A DNA stretch of 24,362 nucleotides from an uncultured Oscillospiraceae bacterium (GCA_910583935.1 CAJTZM010000024.1:1-24362); one strand, 5' to 3'; positions 7,233 through 15,764 are shown, numbered from the stretch's first letter. The notes: generated by a model not told the origin, from the letters alone. Numbers and translations: made by a program.

Positions 7233-8498
7233 TTAACCGGATTGATTTGCCTTTTTTGCGGCTCGGTTTGCCCTGGCCGCCTGTCCTCTTCCCCATCCAT
7301 ATATTTGCATTCGCTGCGGCTGGGCACGAAGCTTCGATTTTTGGCTAAACGCCTTATATTCATTTTTTACCAGTTGCAGACGGATGGCCGTGTTTTGGTA
7401 GTCTTTGTCCTCTGTTCCCAGCCCCAGCCCTTCAAAGGCGATGATCTCCCGTTCGTACCTTCTCGCCTTTACCTCCAGCGCCCGTTGATATTGCGTAGCC
7501 TCGTAGGTGGTATATTTTTTCCCCTTCCACATAAAATCCGGCGGATCGATGTTTTTAAGCTGCTTGTCCGTATATTCTCTTTTGGAAATGCCATCGATAA
7601 AAACTCGTTTGGAATGCCGGCAGTTGGCTCCTTCCATACCTGCTACGTTTCCGTATCCGGTAGAGCGCACAAAATCCGGATACTTTTTTGCAAGGTCTTT
7701 TCTTCCCCATTTGTCTCGCTCCTTCCAGTAATATACCTTTCCCTGCCAGGACTTGTGATTGACAAAGCCTGTTCCCTTGTCTCTGGCCCCTCCGTGGGCT
7801 GAAACCTCTACGAGCGGACTTTCCATTTCCTCCATCCGCCAATCGTTTACCTTCTCAGATATCTGATTAAGGCCCGTTATGGTTGCCCTTCTCACTGCAA
7901 CCTCCAGACTGTCTTTTCTTCCGCTGGCATAATCAATTGTCTTTAAGCCGCTGTCGGCCAATTCCTTTACCGCTCTTTTTATGGCTGTTCTTACGTCAAA
8001 CGCGCCCGACTGGATTTCCAGGCTCGCCCGGTCAAGCGCGTGCTGATATGCTCTGGCCGCTGGCAGAAACACCGTTTTCCCGTTTTGGCGAATGCTGAAT
8101 CCTAAAGAACTGGTCAGGTTTTTAAATTCCTCATTGGTCTGCCTGGACACCCGGTCTACCTGACTTTTTAAAAACTCGTTTTCCTGGTATGGTTTAGGGT
8201 CTTTCCCCATTTTTTCATAGACTTCTTTTTCAAACCGGTCACTTTCGCTGGCGGCTTTTTTGTACATCTCCTCAATCACGCTCTGGCTGAGATTGGTGAT
8301 CCTGGCGATCTCTCGCTGTACTTCCTGCGCGCTGTACCCAAGATCAATCATTGCCGATATCTGTATTTCAGCCGTTGCGGTTATGTACCCTTCCTGCCGA
8401 ATCCTCCTGCAAATGTCCAAAAGGATGTTTTCCTCCATCTCTCTTGTCAATTTGATCAAAGGATCTGGATAGGTGTCATATTCCTCTGGGCGGATCAT
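7233..8498 (-). CDS. Phage minor capsid protein 2 (SPP1 gp7-like head morphogenesis)
   Basis: 421 residues. The N-terminus (MIRPEEYDTYPDPLIKLTRE) and the long helical portion belong to the Phage_min_cap2 family. The later block holds the conserved VSAHGGARDKGTGFVNH, then NCRHSKRVFIDGISKREY. A role in procapsid assembly or DNA ejection is inferred from the SPP1 gp7 relatives. There is no extra toxin domain at its C-terminus, which ends in a basic region. It overlaps the portal gene by four bases. Confidence 0.87.
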   Translation of the reverse strand: MIRPEEYDTYPDPLIKLTREMEENILLDICRRIRQEGYITATAEIQISAMIDLGYSAQEVQREIARITNLSQSVIEEMYKKAASESDRFEKEVYEKMGKDPKPYQENEFLKSQVDRVSRQTNEEFKNLTSSLGFSIRQNGKTVFLPAARAYQHALDRASLEIQSGAFDVRTAIKRAVKELADSGLKTIDYASGRKDSLEVAVRRATITGLNQISEKVNDWRMEEMESPLVEVSAHGGARDKGTGFVNHKSWQGKVYYWKERDKWGRKDLAKKYPDFVRSTGYGNVAGMEGANCRHSKRVFIDGISKREYTDKQLKNIDPPDFMWKGKKYTTYEATQYQRALEVKARRYEREIIAFEGLGLGTEDKDYQNTAIRLQLVKNEYKAFSQKSKLRAQPQRMQIYGWGRGQAARANRAAKKANQSG

Positions 8499-9949
8499 AC
8501 ATTCTCAACTCCGATTTCTTCCTCTCTATCAAAATCCGGCATCATACCTTTTGCCTCCTCCTCTGTTACACCGTATTTTTTGGACAGATAGTATTCGGGC
8601 TTTAAGATTCCCGACGCCACGTCCATGCGCATATCGTTAAGCGTTGCTTGGGTGTCCTCTATGATGCTATCATCGAAATCAATCACGATTTCCGCATCCG
8701 GATTGAGCGGTTTTTTCAAATAATCCCTTCCCATCAAAAGGATCAGCTTGCACAAATGTTTTAAGGCTGCTTCCAAAACAATTTCATGCTTTTTCAGTGT
8801 ACGAAACATCTTGCTGTTTTGACTAATGACCTCTGTTGCGGTCGCTGCAGTACTGGTTCCATCAAACCGGAAATGCTTTTCTCCAAACCCACATTTGATG
8901 GAATACAGATTGAGGTTGTCATTGATTCCGATCTGCATTTGCTGTGCACGGATATCCGGCTGGATTTCCTTAATAAACGGTGTTTCCGGGTCCCCTGGAA
9001 GCTGATAGAACACAAGGTCGTTTGCGTCAAATGCAGGCTGCTCGAGCCTGTCCAATTTGCCTTTATTTTTGTTAAATTCTGACTGCATCAGCGTCTGGGC
9101 AGAAACTGCAACCCTTGTTTTTCCTAAAGCAAATTCATTTACATAGGCGTCGTAAATGATATCGATCCCCTCGCATACGCTGATAGCGTCGGAAAATACC
9201 GCCATGCCAAAGGGAGAGTTGGGGGAGATAGAATTAACTTTGTTTGGCCGGATAAATACCCATGGGATTTCGGTGCTGTCCGTGTTCCATTCATCAGCGA
9301 TATTTTCAAAACCCTTGACCGAACAAATGGAATTTACCTCACCGATCGATCCATTCTCATTTTCAAACAGTCGATTTTTGCAAATGTATTTTCCGTCTTT
9401 TCCTTTGATAAACATCCGCAAAAAAGAATAGACTTTTTTTTCTCTCGTGTGATCGGTTAAAAACGCGCATTCCGTGCATAGATTGTTGTGAATGGTCAGC
9501 GGAATAATCTCTCTTCCGCACATGTAAGAAAGCCGGATTTTCTCCGCACCGAGGATTTCCCCGCTCTCTTTTTGTACCTGTATGCCGTCCGGATAGGGGA
9601 CGATAGCCGCAAGCCCACTCCAAAACGCGTTTTCTACGCACTCATTGCCTCTTACCCAAAAGTTATTTTTATCCAGTACGTCAATAAGAAGGGCCTGCGC
9701 CGACTGTTCCTCACAGCTGATTTTAACTTTTTCATTTAGTAAAAGATCAGCCCAGTCGGCGCAAGCCTGCTGCGGCATGTTAAGGGTTTTTCTTTTTTGC
9801 TGTATTTCCTTTCTTCCGTTAAAAACTGTATAATAGTGAAAGCTTTTTACATCCCCCGCCCACCAATCGTGCCACTCGTCTATCTTATTATAGAAGCTGG
9901 GGTCCGCCGCAGTATATCCCTCCTCCGCAAGCTTTTCAAATATATTCAC
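8495..9949 (-). CDS. Phage portal protein (SPP1 gp6 family)
   Basis: 484 residues, the typical length. The N-terminus carries the familiar WHDWWAGDVKSFHYY motif, and later segments (PFGMAVFSDAISVCEGID, FRFDGTSTAATATEVISQN) fit the portal ring family. It forms the dodecameric gate through which the terminase pumps DNA. It overlaps the terminase large subunit by four bases (ATGA) and the minor capsid gene likewise. Confidence 0.92.
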   Translation of the reverse strand: MNIFEKLAEEGYTAADPSFYNKIDEWHDWWAGDVKSFHYYTVFNGRKEIQQKRKTLNMPQQACADWADLLLNEKVKISCEEQSAQALLIDVLDKNNFWVRGNECVENAFWSGLAAIVPYPDGIQVQKESGEILGAEKIRLSYMCGREIIPLTIHNNLCTECAFLTDHTREKKVYSFLRMFIKGKDGKYICKNRLFENENGSIGEVNSICSVKGFENIADEWNTDSTEIPWVFIRPNKVNSISPNSPFGMAVFSDAISVCEGIDIIYDAYVNEFALGKTRVAVSAQTLMQSEFNKNKGKLDRLEQPAFDANDLVFYQLPGDPETPFIKEIQPDIRAQQMQIGINDNLNLYSIKCGFGEKHFRFDGTSTAATATEVISQNSKMFRTLKKHEIVLEAALKHLCKLILLMGRDYLKKPLNPDAEIVIDFDDSIIEDTQATLNDMRMDVASGILKPEYYLSKKYGVTEEEAKGMMPDFDREEEIGVENV

Positions 9950-11181
9950 GCGCTAAATCCCCTCCTTCTCCATATTTTTTCGGTTGCGTATCTCACCGCA
10001 TCGATACAGTGATTATCTTTATCCGGGTATCCGCTGATGATCTCACCGGCTTTGTTTTTTTCGTATTCGTATTGGGTAAACTCTTCCGTCGCCTTAGGGG
10101 TTCTTTTCGGATCAATAACAATCTTTCTCCTTTGCAGCCATTTCATGGAATATTCCACGCTTCCCGGCCCTTTCTGGGCAGCTATTGCACGTACACCCCA
10201 TCCCGTCAGGTCGGATATGCTTTTTGGCTCCGCGCTGTCGCATATGGTGTATACATCGTTGTATTGTCTTCTTATGATTTCCGTGGCGATCTGCTCATTA
10301 CTCATTTTGTTTCCCACAATCTCGTCAATCAGATAGAGCGTTTCCTGAGAGGGATTATAATAAAGCCTTACAAACGCCGCTGGATCTGGATACCATCCAA
10401 AATCCTGCCCGTTGTATATTCGGTCAAATCGTAGGATTTCCTGATCCGTTATCGTTCGAATCTCAAGATTTTCAAATACCTCGCCGCCGGTCCCGTTGGC
10501 CTTTCCCAGGTATTCATGTTCATACGCCCTTTGGTTGGTATTTTTCAAATGCTCTGCATCGGACAAAAAACGCTCTCCCAGCCATTCTTTGGGCGTTGTG
10601 AGGTAAGTGCTGTGGTGGATCATCTGCCCTTTCTTTTCCCGCAGGCAATACTTGTTTGCCCAATTTGATGCTGTTTGCGGCGGGTTAAAGGTCCATATCT
10701 CCAAAGCCATCTCTCCGCCACGCAAAATAGATTGTTCCAGATTTCGGATTTCTTCCTCGCCTGCGAACTGGTCCACCTCTTCAAGATGCAGCATTCCGAT
10801 ATACCCAAAAGGCACTTTGATGGACTTGATTTTCCCCGGATCATCCGCCCCAAAAAACAAAATCTTTTGTCCTGTAGGTTTATATTCCATTTCCGGCGGG
10901 TTTTTTGTATATTTCCATTTGTTATATAGTCCTAACTCCGAGATCGCCCATATGTATTGCTGATAAACAGTCGTGCGCAACGTGTTGGCCACCTTACGCA
11001 TAACCACCGCATGGACGCTAGGGTTTTTAAGCAGCTGCAGAATCACCTCGATAGAAGTGTAACTGGACTTTGCCGATCCCCGCCCGCCTTTTAGGATAAA
11101 CTGTGTATACTCTTTGTTTTTAATCGCTTTATGCACCGGTTTGAATGCGGGAGATAAAACTCTATTCAAAGAAATCGTCAA
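9946..11181 (-). CDS. terL: Terminase large subunit, PBSX type
   Basis: 411 residues. The ATPase half has the Walker A loop KGGRGSAKSS at about residues 30-40 and a Walker B-like GMLHLEEVD near 130. The nuclease half shows the acidic positions in GQDFGWYPDP, TICDSAEPKS and DKDNHCIDAVRYA. It cuts concatemeric DNA and drives it into the procapsid. It overlaps the small subunit by 20 bases. No damage is visible. Confidence 0.94.
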   Translation of the reverse strand: MTISLNRVLSPAFKPVHKAIKNKEYTQFILKGGRGSAKSSYTSIEVILQLLKNPSVHAVVMRKVANTLRTTVYQQYIWAISELGLYNKWKYTKNPPEMEYKPTGQKILFFGADDPGKIKSIKVPFGYIGMLHLEEVDQFAGEEEIRNLEQSILRGGEMALEIWTFNPPQTASNWANKYCLREKKGQMIHHSTYLTTPKEWLGERFLSDAEHLKNTNQRAYEHEYLGKANGTGGEVFENLEIRTITDQEILRFDRIYNGQDFGWYPDPAAFVRLYYNPSQETLYLIDEIVGNKMSNEQIATEIIRRQYNDVYTICDSAEPKSISDLTGWGVRAIAAQKGPGSVEYSMKWLQRRKIVIDPKRTPKATEEFTQYEYEKNKAGEIISGYPDKDNHCIDAVRYATEKIWRRRGFSA

Positions 11182-11557
11182 CGATTTTTACCTCCTCAAT
11201 TTGATCCTTCAGATCCTTTGATCGACCAGTATACTTGTCGATCACAATGGCCATGGTGGTAGCAATCTGCTGTAACTTCGCCTTTTCCAGCTTTTCAGGG
11301 TTTCGCAGCTGTTCCATAGCCATCCCCAGAAAATCGCAGACGTCATTTCGCTGGCTTTCCATGTATTCTAAAATGTCAGCGGTGTTCTGCTCTTTTTTCT
11401 GGTTGCATTTTTGTGCAATCTCTGCATTTTCCTGCACAACTTTCTTTACTGTATTTAAAGAGACACCATGTAACTTCGCCGTGGCGTTATAGCTGCCTAG
11501 CTGCACATAGTCAGCAACAATTTTTTGTTTTTGCTTGTCCGTCAGCCTTGCGGCCAC
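11162..11557 (-). CDS. terS: Terminase small subunit
   Basis: 131 residues. An N-terminal helix-turn-helix (KQKIVADYVQLGSYNATAKL, then HGVSLNTVKKVV) would recognise the packaging site, and the helical rest would form the ring. It sits directly upstream of terL, which supports the call. A TTG or other start within the first residues cannot be ruled out. Confidence 0.82.
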   Translation of the reverse strand: MAARLTDKQKQKIVADYVQLGSYNATAKLHGVSLNTVKKVVQENAEIAQKCNQKKEQNTADILEYMESQRNDVCDFLGMAMEQLRNPEKLEKAKLQQIATTMAIVIDKYTGRSKDLKDQIEEVKIVDDFFE

Positions 11558-11614
11558 TACTCACCACCTCTCCTTAAAATGGGTCATTGCGCAAAGCGCA
11601 AGGATGTATTATAA

Positions 11615-11882
11615 TCAGGCTACCAACTGCCGCCTGGTATTGTTTTTGCTGATGAAGTCCTTAATCTGAATGTACTCCCATCCGCAGTCCATAAGGCCAC
11701 TGACAAGGCACTCCATAGGACTGCACCGCCCGAAGTTCCTCCTGCGTGAAGCCATCTCTGCCCATAACGTACATGGGATTTTTCTTCCCGTTACTTGCAG
11801 TGTAATCTGTCTCATAGAATAGCCCCATAAATTCGGGGCTACTGATATTTCCGTGAATAGACCTGTAGTTCTTGCGTATCCA
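11615..11882 (-). pseudogene. Frameshifted small phage gene between the late regulator and terS
   Basis: Two overlapping frames each look like half a protein. The upstream one (open 11661-11882, first ATG at 11828) reads IHGNISSPEFMGLFYETDY and GKKNPMYVMGRDGFTQEE. The downstream one (to the stop at 11615) reads ECLVSGLMDCGWEYIQIKDF and SKNNTRRQLVA. A single frameshift near 11720-11740 would join them into one protein of about 70-85 residues. A 66-residue ORF from ATG 11815 also exists, but its first half looks out of frame. I do not recognise the family. Confidence 0.45.
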
Positions 11883-11925
11883 TTACATATATTTTAGCAA
11901 CCCAGTAGAAAAAAGGTGCCAACTT

Positions 11926-12240
11926 TTAAATTTCCTTTAGATTTTTCGCCAAACGGACCAGGAAGTTTTTCCTGATCCGTTTCATGGCGCGAATGGAATA
12001 ATAAACCGGTATATGCTGCATGGGCAAACCCTCAAAGAGATTCTTTTGGATAACTTCACGTTCCATAACGTTTTGGCAGTCCATCCACGCCTTTTCCACA
12101 GCTTCAATCCGTTCATCGTTTTTCTGCTGGACCGGTCCTTGGGGCAATATTCTTCTGCGCCTGAGCATGGCATAATATCCCTTTGCTGTCGCAAGCGTCC
12201 GGCTGTATATATCCCGCTCCATGTGCTCTGTTTGATTCAA
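11926..12240 (-). CDS. ArpU/RinA-like late transcriptional regulator (tentative)
   Basis: 104 residues, basic and helical, with MNQTEHMERDIYSRTLAT at the start and a C-terminal segment YYSIRAMKRIRKNFLVRLAK that looks like the recognition end of a sigma-factor-like helix-turn-helix. In many Firmicutes phages a regulator of this kind sits at the end of the early region, just before the terminase genes, and turns on the late operon. The size and position fit; the sequence match is only general. Confidence 0.5.
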   Translation of the reverse strand: MNQTEHMERDIYSRTLATAKGYYAMLRRRRILPQGPVQQKNDERIEAVEKAWMDCQNVMEREVIQKNLFEGLPMQHIPVYYSIRAMKRIRKNFLVRLAKNLKEI

Positions 12241-12284
12241 GATATGAACGCTCCCTGCTCTTTTTTGACGTGCCTGATTTCTAT

Positions 12285-12617
12285 TTACCAGAAAAGTTCA
12301 GTTACAATTTGGCCATATTCTTGTTGGATCGCGCTAAACGCAAAATCCCAAGCATCATCGTGCTCGTGATCTGGCCAAACCGCAACGTGCGCCAACTCGT
12401 GTGCTAAAATTTCCACCTGTTGATGTACGGGGTGATTTGAATAGATGAAAACTTGCGGGCAGCTACCATCGTCTGGGAATTCGGTCATTCCAAATGCCTG
12501 CTTATCTGCCTCTTGCGGAATATCCCACCATATTTCGCACGGCTTATCAGGATAGAGCCGCTTAAACGCCTGATAAATCATTGCGAATGGGTCATTTTTG
12601 AACGGACTTTCCATCAT
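12285..12617 (-). CDS. HExxH zincin-like phage protein
   Basis: 110 residues when started at ATG 12617, where the codon overlaps the TGA of the upstream frame (ATGA) and GGAGG lies ten bases before. An upstream start (12701) is unlikely. The motif EILAHELAHVAV around residues 75-86 supplies the HExxH zinc site, and EHEHDDAWDFAF follows, with candidate third ligands. Proteins of this pattern are common in clostridial phages and prophages, but the substrate is unknown. Confidence 0.72.
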   Translation of the reverse strand: MMESPFKNDPFAMIYQAFKRLYPDKPCEIWWDIPQEADKQAFGMTEFPDDGSCPQVFIYSNHPVHQQVEILAHELAHVAVWPDHEHDDAWDFAFSAIQQEYGQIVTELFW

Positions 12618-12775
12618 ACCGCATCTGCCTCCTGCCATGCTTTCCAGATTTTTGGGCCTTGAATGGCAATCCAGTCCACAAGCTCCTCGTTTTTTGTCCA
12701 TGCAACGTCAGGGCTTAACGCGCTGTCCTCAAGACCGCTTTCGCTGAAAAACGCATGGACAATTTCGTGACGCAT
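12614..12775 (-). pseudogene. Truncated second HExxH metalloprotease-like protein
   Basis: From ATG 12775 the frame reads MRHEIVHAFFSESGLEDSA, then WTKNEELVDWIAIQGPKIWK, ending at a TGA that overlaps the next start. Upstream the frame stays open (QGWEHELPDTIDAVQKEA) but has no start and runs antisense-free into the zinc-ribbon gene in another frame. Full-length relatives have a sizeable N-terminal region before the HEIVH motif, as I recall the family. Here it seems lost by a deletion that fused this gene to the gene starting at 12915. The C-terminal NEEMVDWIA-type block is intact. Confidence 0.6.
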
Positions 12776-12915
12776 GGCTTCTTTCTGCACGGCGTCAATG
12801 GTGTCGGGCAGCTCATGTTCCCAGCCCTGCCGGTCTCGATGCAGTAATGACAGGCCGAACAGGCCACATCGGCAAGGTATTTATGATATCTGCAGCTTTT
12901 ACATTGTTCTGTCAT
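12715..12915 (-). CDS. Small zinc-ribbon protein, probably cut by a deletion
   Basis: 66 residues from ATG 12915. The first half is a cysteine-rich module: CKSCRYHKYLADVACSACHY, then CIETGRAGNMSCP. The second half (PLTPCRKKPCVTKLSM...) is read out of frame over the metalloprotease gene, whose own frame is clearly the coding one there. So only about the first 35 residues are likely native. It overlaps the 3' end of the gene at 12899-13123 by 17 bases. Confidence 0.45.
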   Translation of the reverse strand: MTEQCKSCRYHKYLADVACSACHYCIETGRAGNMSCPTPLTPCRKKPCVTKLSMRFSAKAVLRTAR

Positions 12916-13123
12916 TGGATTTTCCCTCTTCCATGAATTTTTCAAAATCTTCTGTACATTCCTGGCAAAAATCATAGCTTTTATCCAGATAATCAACTGG
13001 TCCAAATCCAAAAAGCTTTGTTACGACTTTTTTGCTTCTAACGTACAAGATTGGATATTTTCTTTCGGGTATTTCTTTCCCGCATCGGTCACATATTGTT
13101 TTATGTTCTGTCATTTTTGTCAT
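12899..13123 (-). CDS. Zinc-ribbon protein
   Basis: 74 residues from ATG 13123, with CDRCGKEIPERK near the start and FCQECTEDFEKFM near the end, two CxxC pairs that would bind zinc. The same frame is open upstream to the TAG at 13222 and reads very protein-like there (KIFAFPYSKYDALICDGAV, RKDIAERQKE), but has no start codon. Either a longer ancestor was cut, or the end of a lost gene was fused to this one. No family assigned. Confidence 0.6.
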   Translation of the reverse strand: MTKMTEHKTICDRCGKEIPERKYPILYVRSKKVVTKLFGFGPVDYLDKSYDFCQECTEDFEKFMEEGKSNDRTM

Positions 13124-13221
13124 CTCTTTCTGTCTTTCAGCGATGTCTTTCCGTACCGCGCCGTCGCAGATGAGGGCGTCGTACTTGGAATAGGGGAAAG
13201 CGAAGATTTTTTTGCTTTTGG

Positions 13222-13413
13222 CTAATCATTCTTTTGGTTACCGCTAAATATGGGTTTTACAAGAATGATAATTAGCCATATCGCAGTTGCATATTTCAAA
13301 GAAAAAGTTATCGGAAGTAATAGGCAAATCAGCCATATAACTCCAACACAAAATGCCCAGGAAAAAGAAATCGCAATCAAAATTATGGCTGTTGCCAAAA
13401 TAGCTTTAATCAT
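13222..13413 (-). CDS. Small membrane protein
   Basis: 63 residues from ATG 13413 (GGAGAG upstream). Two hydrophobic segments, MIKAILATAIILIAISFSW and a later ATAIWLIIILVKPIF, separated by a further hydrophobic stretch, suggest two or three membrane spans and a short polar tail. The longer start at 13452 overlaps the Lar gene in another frame and is less likely. Function unknown. Confidence 0.55.
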   Translation of the reverse strand: MIKAILATAIILIAISFSWAFCVGVIWLICLLLPITFSLKYATAIWLIIILVKPIFSGNQKND

Positions 13414-13624
13414 CACTCTCCAACCCCTCTCCCAATTCTTTAGGACTCTCAATCACCGTCTCAGCCCGCTTATTCCACGCAGATACGGCGGCTTCCTCCG
13501 TCTTGTATCCTCCTGTATTGCACCGGCATACAGTGCAATACACCCTCGGCGTATCTGTCGCAATATGGACTCTTGCTTCTCCCCCGCACAATGGGCAGGG
13601 GAGAAGATCTGTGTTCTCCATCAT
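13406..13624 (-). CDS. Lar family restriction-alleviation-like protein
   Basis: 72 residues from ATG 13624. The pattern LLPCPLCGGEARVH, then VYCTVCRCNTGGYKTEEAAV and SAWNKR is the Lar-like zinc-finger family. In phage Rac, Lar moderates restriction of incoming DNA by type I systems; here that role is only inferred from the family. It overlaps the MazG-like gene upstream by four bases. The start at 13783 reads through that gene in another frame and is rejected. Confidence 0.8.
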   Translation of the reverse strand: MMENTDLLPCPLCGGEARVHIATDTPRVYCTVCRCNTGGYKTEEAAVSAWNKRAETVIESPKELGEGLESDD

Positions 13625-13893
13625 AATAATTCCCCCAACCTTTCCTGTAAGCGCTCCAGCTTTGCCTTTCGGTATGTTTGGACTTCCTCCTGGATGCCCA
13701 GCATCATTTTCAGCTGGTCCAGCATGATTTCTACATCCGCTGTCTCCTCGGCGATGGCGTCTCGGTTGTCCTTTCCCCGCCACCGCTTACAGATTTCCTT
13801 TTGCAGTTCGGACATTTCTTCCAGCACCATCTTGGTTTGTGCGTCCTCACCCCATCGGTCAATCGCTTTTTGTAGAATGTGCGTTTCGTTCAT
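13621..13893 (-). CDS. MazG-like nucleotide pyrophosphohydrolase
   Basis: 90 residues. The two acidic helices expected in the all-alpha NTP-PPase family are visible: VLEEMSELQKE and AIAEETADVEIMLDQ, giving an ExxE...ExxD metal site. Phage relatives probably trim the nucleotide pool. It overlaps the methylase gene by four bases at its start and the Lar gene at its end. Confidence 0.75.
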   Translation of the reverse strand: MNETHILQKAIDRWGEDAQTKMVLEEMSELQKEICKRWRGKDNRDAIAEETADVEIMLDQLKMMLGIQEEVQTYRKAKLERLQERLGELL

Positions 13894-15200
13894 TGATTTT
13901 CCCCCAATCTATTTTCCGTCACCGCGATGCAGAACGGCTCGATTTCACTTGCCCATCGGGCCGTGCCTTTCCCGTGTATCCGCTCCCAGCACAGAGGGAA
14001 CCCACCGATTCCGTCAAATAGACTGCCTATTGTCGCGCCTTCGGGCAGATACCCGCTCATCCGCTCAAACATCCACGCCCAGAACGGCAGCGCGATACTG
14101 TTTCCCAGCGCTCTGTACCGGGCGCTGTCGCTTGCCTTGATTTTCTTTCCGGATACGAAGGTATCCGGAATATCGGTCCATCCGTCCGGATATCCTTGGA
14201 GCCGCTCGCATTCCAACGGGGTGAGGCGTCGCGCCTTACCGCCTGTTACCGGGTATGTCGCTGCGTCCTCCCGTTGCGGATCATTCCCCTGCCCCCTTAA
14301 CGTGTGCGCCACAATCGGCTGTTCATGGTTACAGTTTAACGTTGGGCAAGCATCCCGCATGGTTTCCGCCCCCGCCTGGCCGGTCGCCATCACAACCGCC
14401 GCATAGTCGCTCACTCGGTTCTGGTGGTCCCCTGTCAGTGTACAGACAGTTTTCCCGTCCCCGTTTCCTCTGGAATCGTATACTTGCATGATTCCCACCG
14501 CAATATATCCATGCCCGCCGCCCTCTCCTCCATACAGGGCGGGCCACGTCCCGCTGTCCGGGTGTATTCGCCTGGACTGCACATCCCACGGCGTCAGGCA
14601 TCCAGTTGTTTCATCAGCGCCGTCTCCAACTCCGGCGGCAGCTTCTTCCCCCGCCGCTCCGCCCGGCGCAGGATTCCAGCCGCTGCTTTTGCGCTCAAAG
14701 AGTATTTCGGGTGCGGACATTCCTCCAAAATCTGCGACAAGCGCGATTCTACGGCGGCGCTGGGGGACTCCCCAAAACTGCGCGTCGTGTACCCGCCAAG
14801 CAACGGACCATCTTCCCATTTCATCATACAGGCATCCGGCTGTCGGCCATCCTTTTTCAGGCACAGGCAGATCGGGGGCTTGCGGTTCTTCAATCCGGAT
14901 GGTTTCCTCAAGGACCCGCTCAAAATCTTTTCCTTTCGAACTGCTGAACGCGCCGGGGACGTTTTCCCACACCATGTATCTTGGCCGAACCATGACACCT
15001 GTCCTTCCAGCTGATTTGTCACGCTCTCTCATCTCCTTTATGATACGAATCTGCTCCATAAAAAGCCCGGATCGCTCTCCCAAAAGCCCCGCTCTTTTTC
15101 CCGCGGCAGACAGGTCCTGACACGGGCTTCCTCCGGTAACGCAGTCAACCGGCTCGATTTCCTCCCCGCGCACCGCGGCAATATCTCCTATGTGCTTCAT
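13890..15200 (-). CDS. DNA cytosine-5 methyltransferase, circularly permuted
   Basis: 436 residues from ATG 15200, which overlaps the upstream stop (ATGA) and has AAGGAG upstream. The motif order is rotated. It opens near motif IV (VTGGSPCQDLS, the catalytic Cys), then motif VI (YMVWENVPGAFSS), motif VIII (FWGVPQRRRRIALVADFGG), a long variable target-recognition region, motif IX-like RRLTPLECERLQGYP and motif X (YRALGNSIALPFWAW), and only then motif I (ATIGSLFDGIGGFPL), with ASEIEPF at the very end. Motif I is normally first. Permuted phage enzymes of this type are known in clostridia. It would protect phage DNA from restriction. No inactivating change is seen. Confidence 0.9.
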   Translation of the reverse strand: MKHIGDIAAVRGEEIEPVDCVTGGSPCQDLSAAGKRAGLLGERSGLFMEQIRIIKEMRERDKSAGRTGVMVRPRYMVWENVPGAFSSSKGKDFERVLEETIRIEEPQAPDLPVPEKGWPTAGCLYDEMGRWSVAWRVHDAQFWGVPQRRRRIALVADFGGMSAPEILFERKSSGWNPAPGGAAGEEAAAGVGDGADETTGCLTPWDVQSRRIHPDSGTWPALYGGEGGGHGYIAVGIMQVYDSRGNGDGKTVCTLTGDHQNRVSDYAAVVMATGQAGAETMRDACPTLNCNHEQPIVAHTLRGQGNDPQREDAATYPVTGGKARRLTPLECERLQGYPDGWTDIPDTFVSGKKIKASDSARYRALGNSIALPFWAWMFERMSGYLPEGATIGSLFDGIGGFPLCWERIHGKGTARWASEIEPFCIAVTENRLGENQ

Positions 15201-15418
15201 GGATTGTCCACTCCTTGATCTAACCGCCTGAATTCTTCCGCACACTCCGCCAAGTCTGGCAGATTTACATTTCTAGGCATTGCAAGCATTTGGCGCAGAT
15301 GATTGGTCACCGTTTGCCGGTGACAGCACAAAAACGCCGCCAGCTGTAAAACCGTATATCCTTCCCTGTATTTATCCGCCGCCCATTTCCACTGGGCCTG
15401 ACTGTAGATGCTCTCCAT
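15197..15418 (-). CDS. Small helix-turn-helix protein
   Basis: 73 residues from ATG 15418. The stretch KYREGYTVLQLAAFLCCHRQ, then TVTNHLRQ forms a helix-turn-helix, and the tail is acidic. It overlaps the end of the RusA-like gene by 47 bases, an unusually long overlap, and the methylase start by four. Regulator or DNA-binding accessory; target unknown. Confidence 0.6.
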   Translation of the reverse strand: MESIYSQAQWKWAADKYREGYTVLQLAAFLCCHRQTVTNHLRQMLAMPRNVNLPDLAECAEEFRRLDQGVDNP

Positions 15419-15764
15419 CTTCTATTTCCTCCACTTCGATTTCTGTCCGGGGATTGTCCGGGTCACATTCCCCGCGTAAAACCAGTTGGATGCACCCAAA
15501 GCTGTCATCCTGGATCACTCCTACGGCCGTCAGTCCGTCCAGGATCATTTTGCCGCAATAGTTATCGGGATCGCGCCGTCTCCTGTCGGGAAAAAAGTAG
15601 GTGATCCGCACAATAGCCCGCACAAGCGGCGCTTTCGGCTTCGGACTGCATAACAAGGCGACCAGCCCCTTCCAGCGCTGCTTCTGCGCCCGGTACTCCC
15701 AAACATTCTGCCGCCCCGCAAATTGGTTCCCACTGGGGGGGATCTGTGGAATAACATACTTCAT
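15372..15764 (-). CDS. rusA: RusA-like Holliday junction resolvase
   Basis: 130 residues from ATG 15764, which has GGAGGGGGAAGG upstream and overlaps the stop of the previous gene. It opens KYVIPQIPPSGNQF and carries the family block FFPDRRRRDPDNYCGKMILD, then GLTAVGVIQDDSF, which supplies the metal-binding Asp residues. It would resolve branched DNA before packaging. The last 15 residues overlap the next gene and may be an extension. Confidence 0.85.
   Translation of the reverse strand: MKYVIPQIPPSGNQFAGRQNVWEYRAQKQRWKGLVALLCSPKPKAPLVRAIVRITYFFPDRRRRDPDNYCGKMILDGLTAVGVIQDDSFGCIQLVLRGECDPDNPRTEIEVEEIEDGEHLQSGPVEMGGG

Noticed and set aside
11820..11841. TAGCCCC...GGGGCTA hairpin as a terminator before the late genes
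   Set aside because: No T-run on either strand and it lies inside the frame of the broken small gene.
14424..15120. Long plus-strand ORFs across the methylase gene
   Set aside because: They are antisense to a clearly conserved enzyme and have no ribosome site or protein-like motifs.
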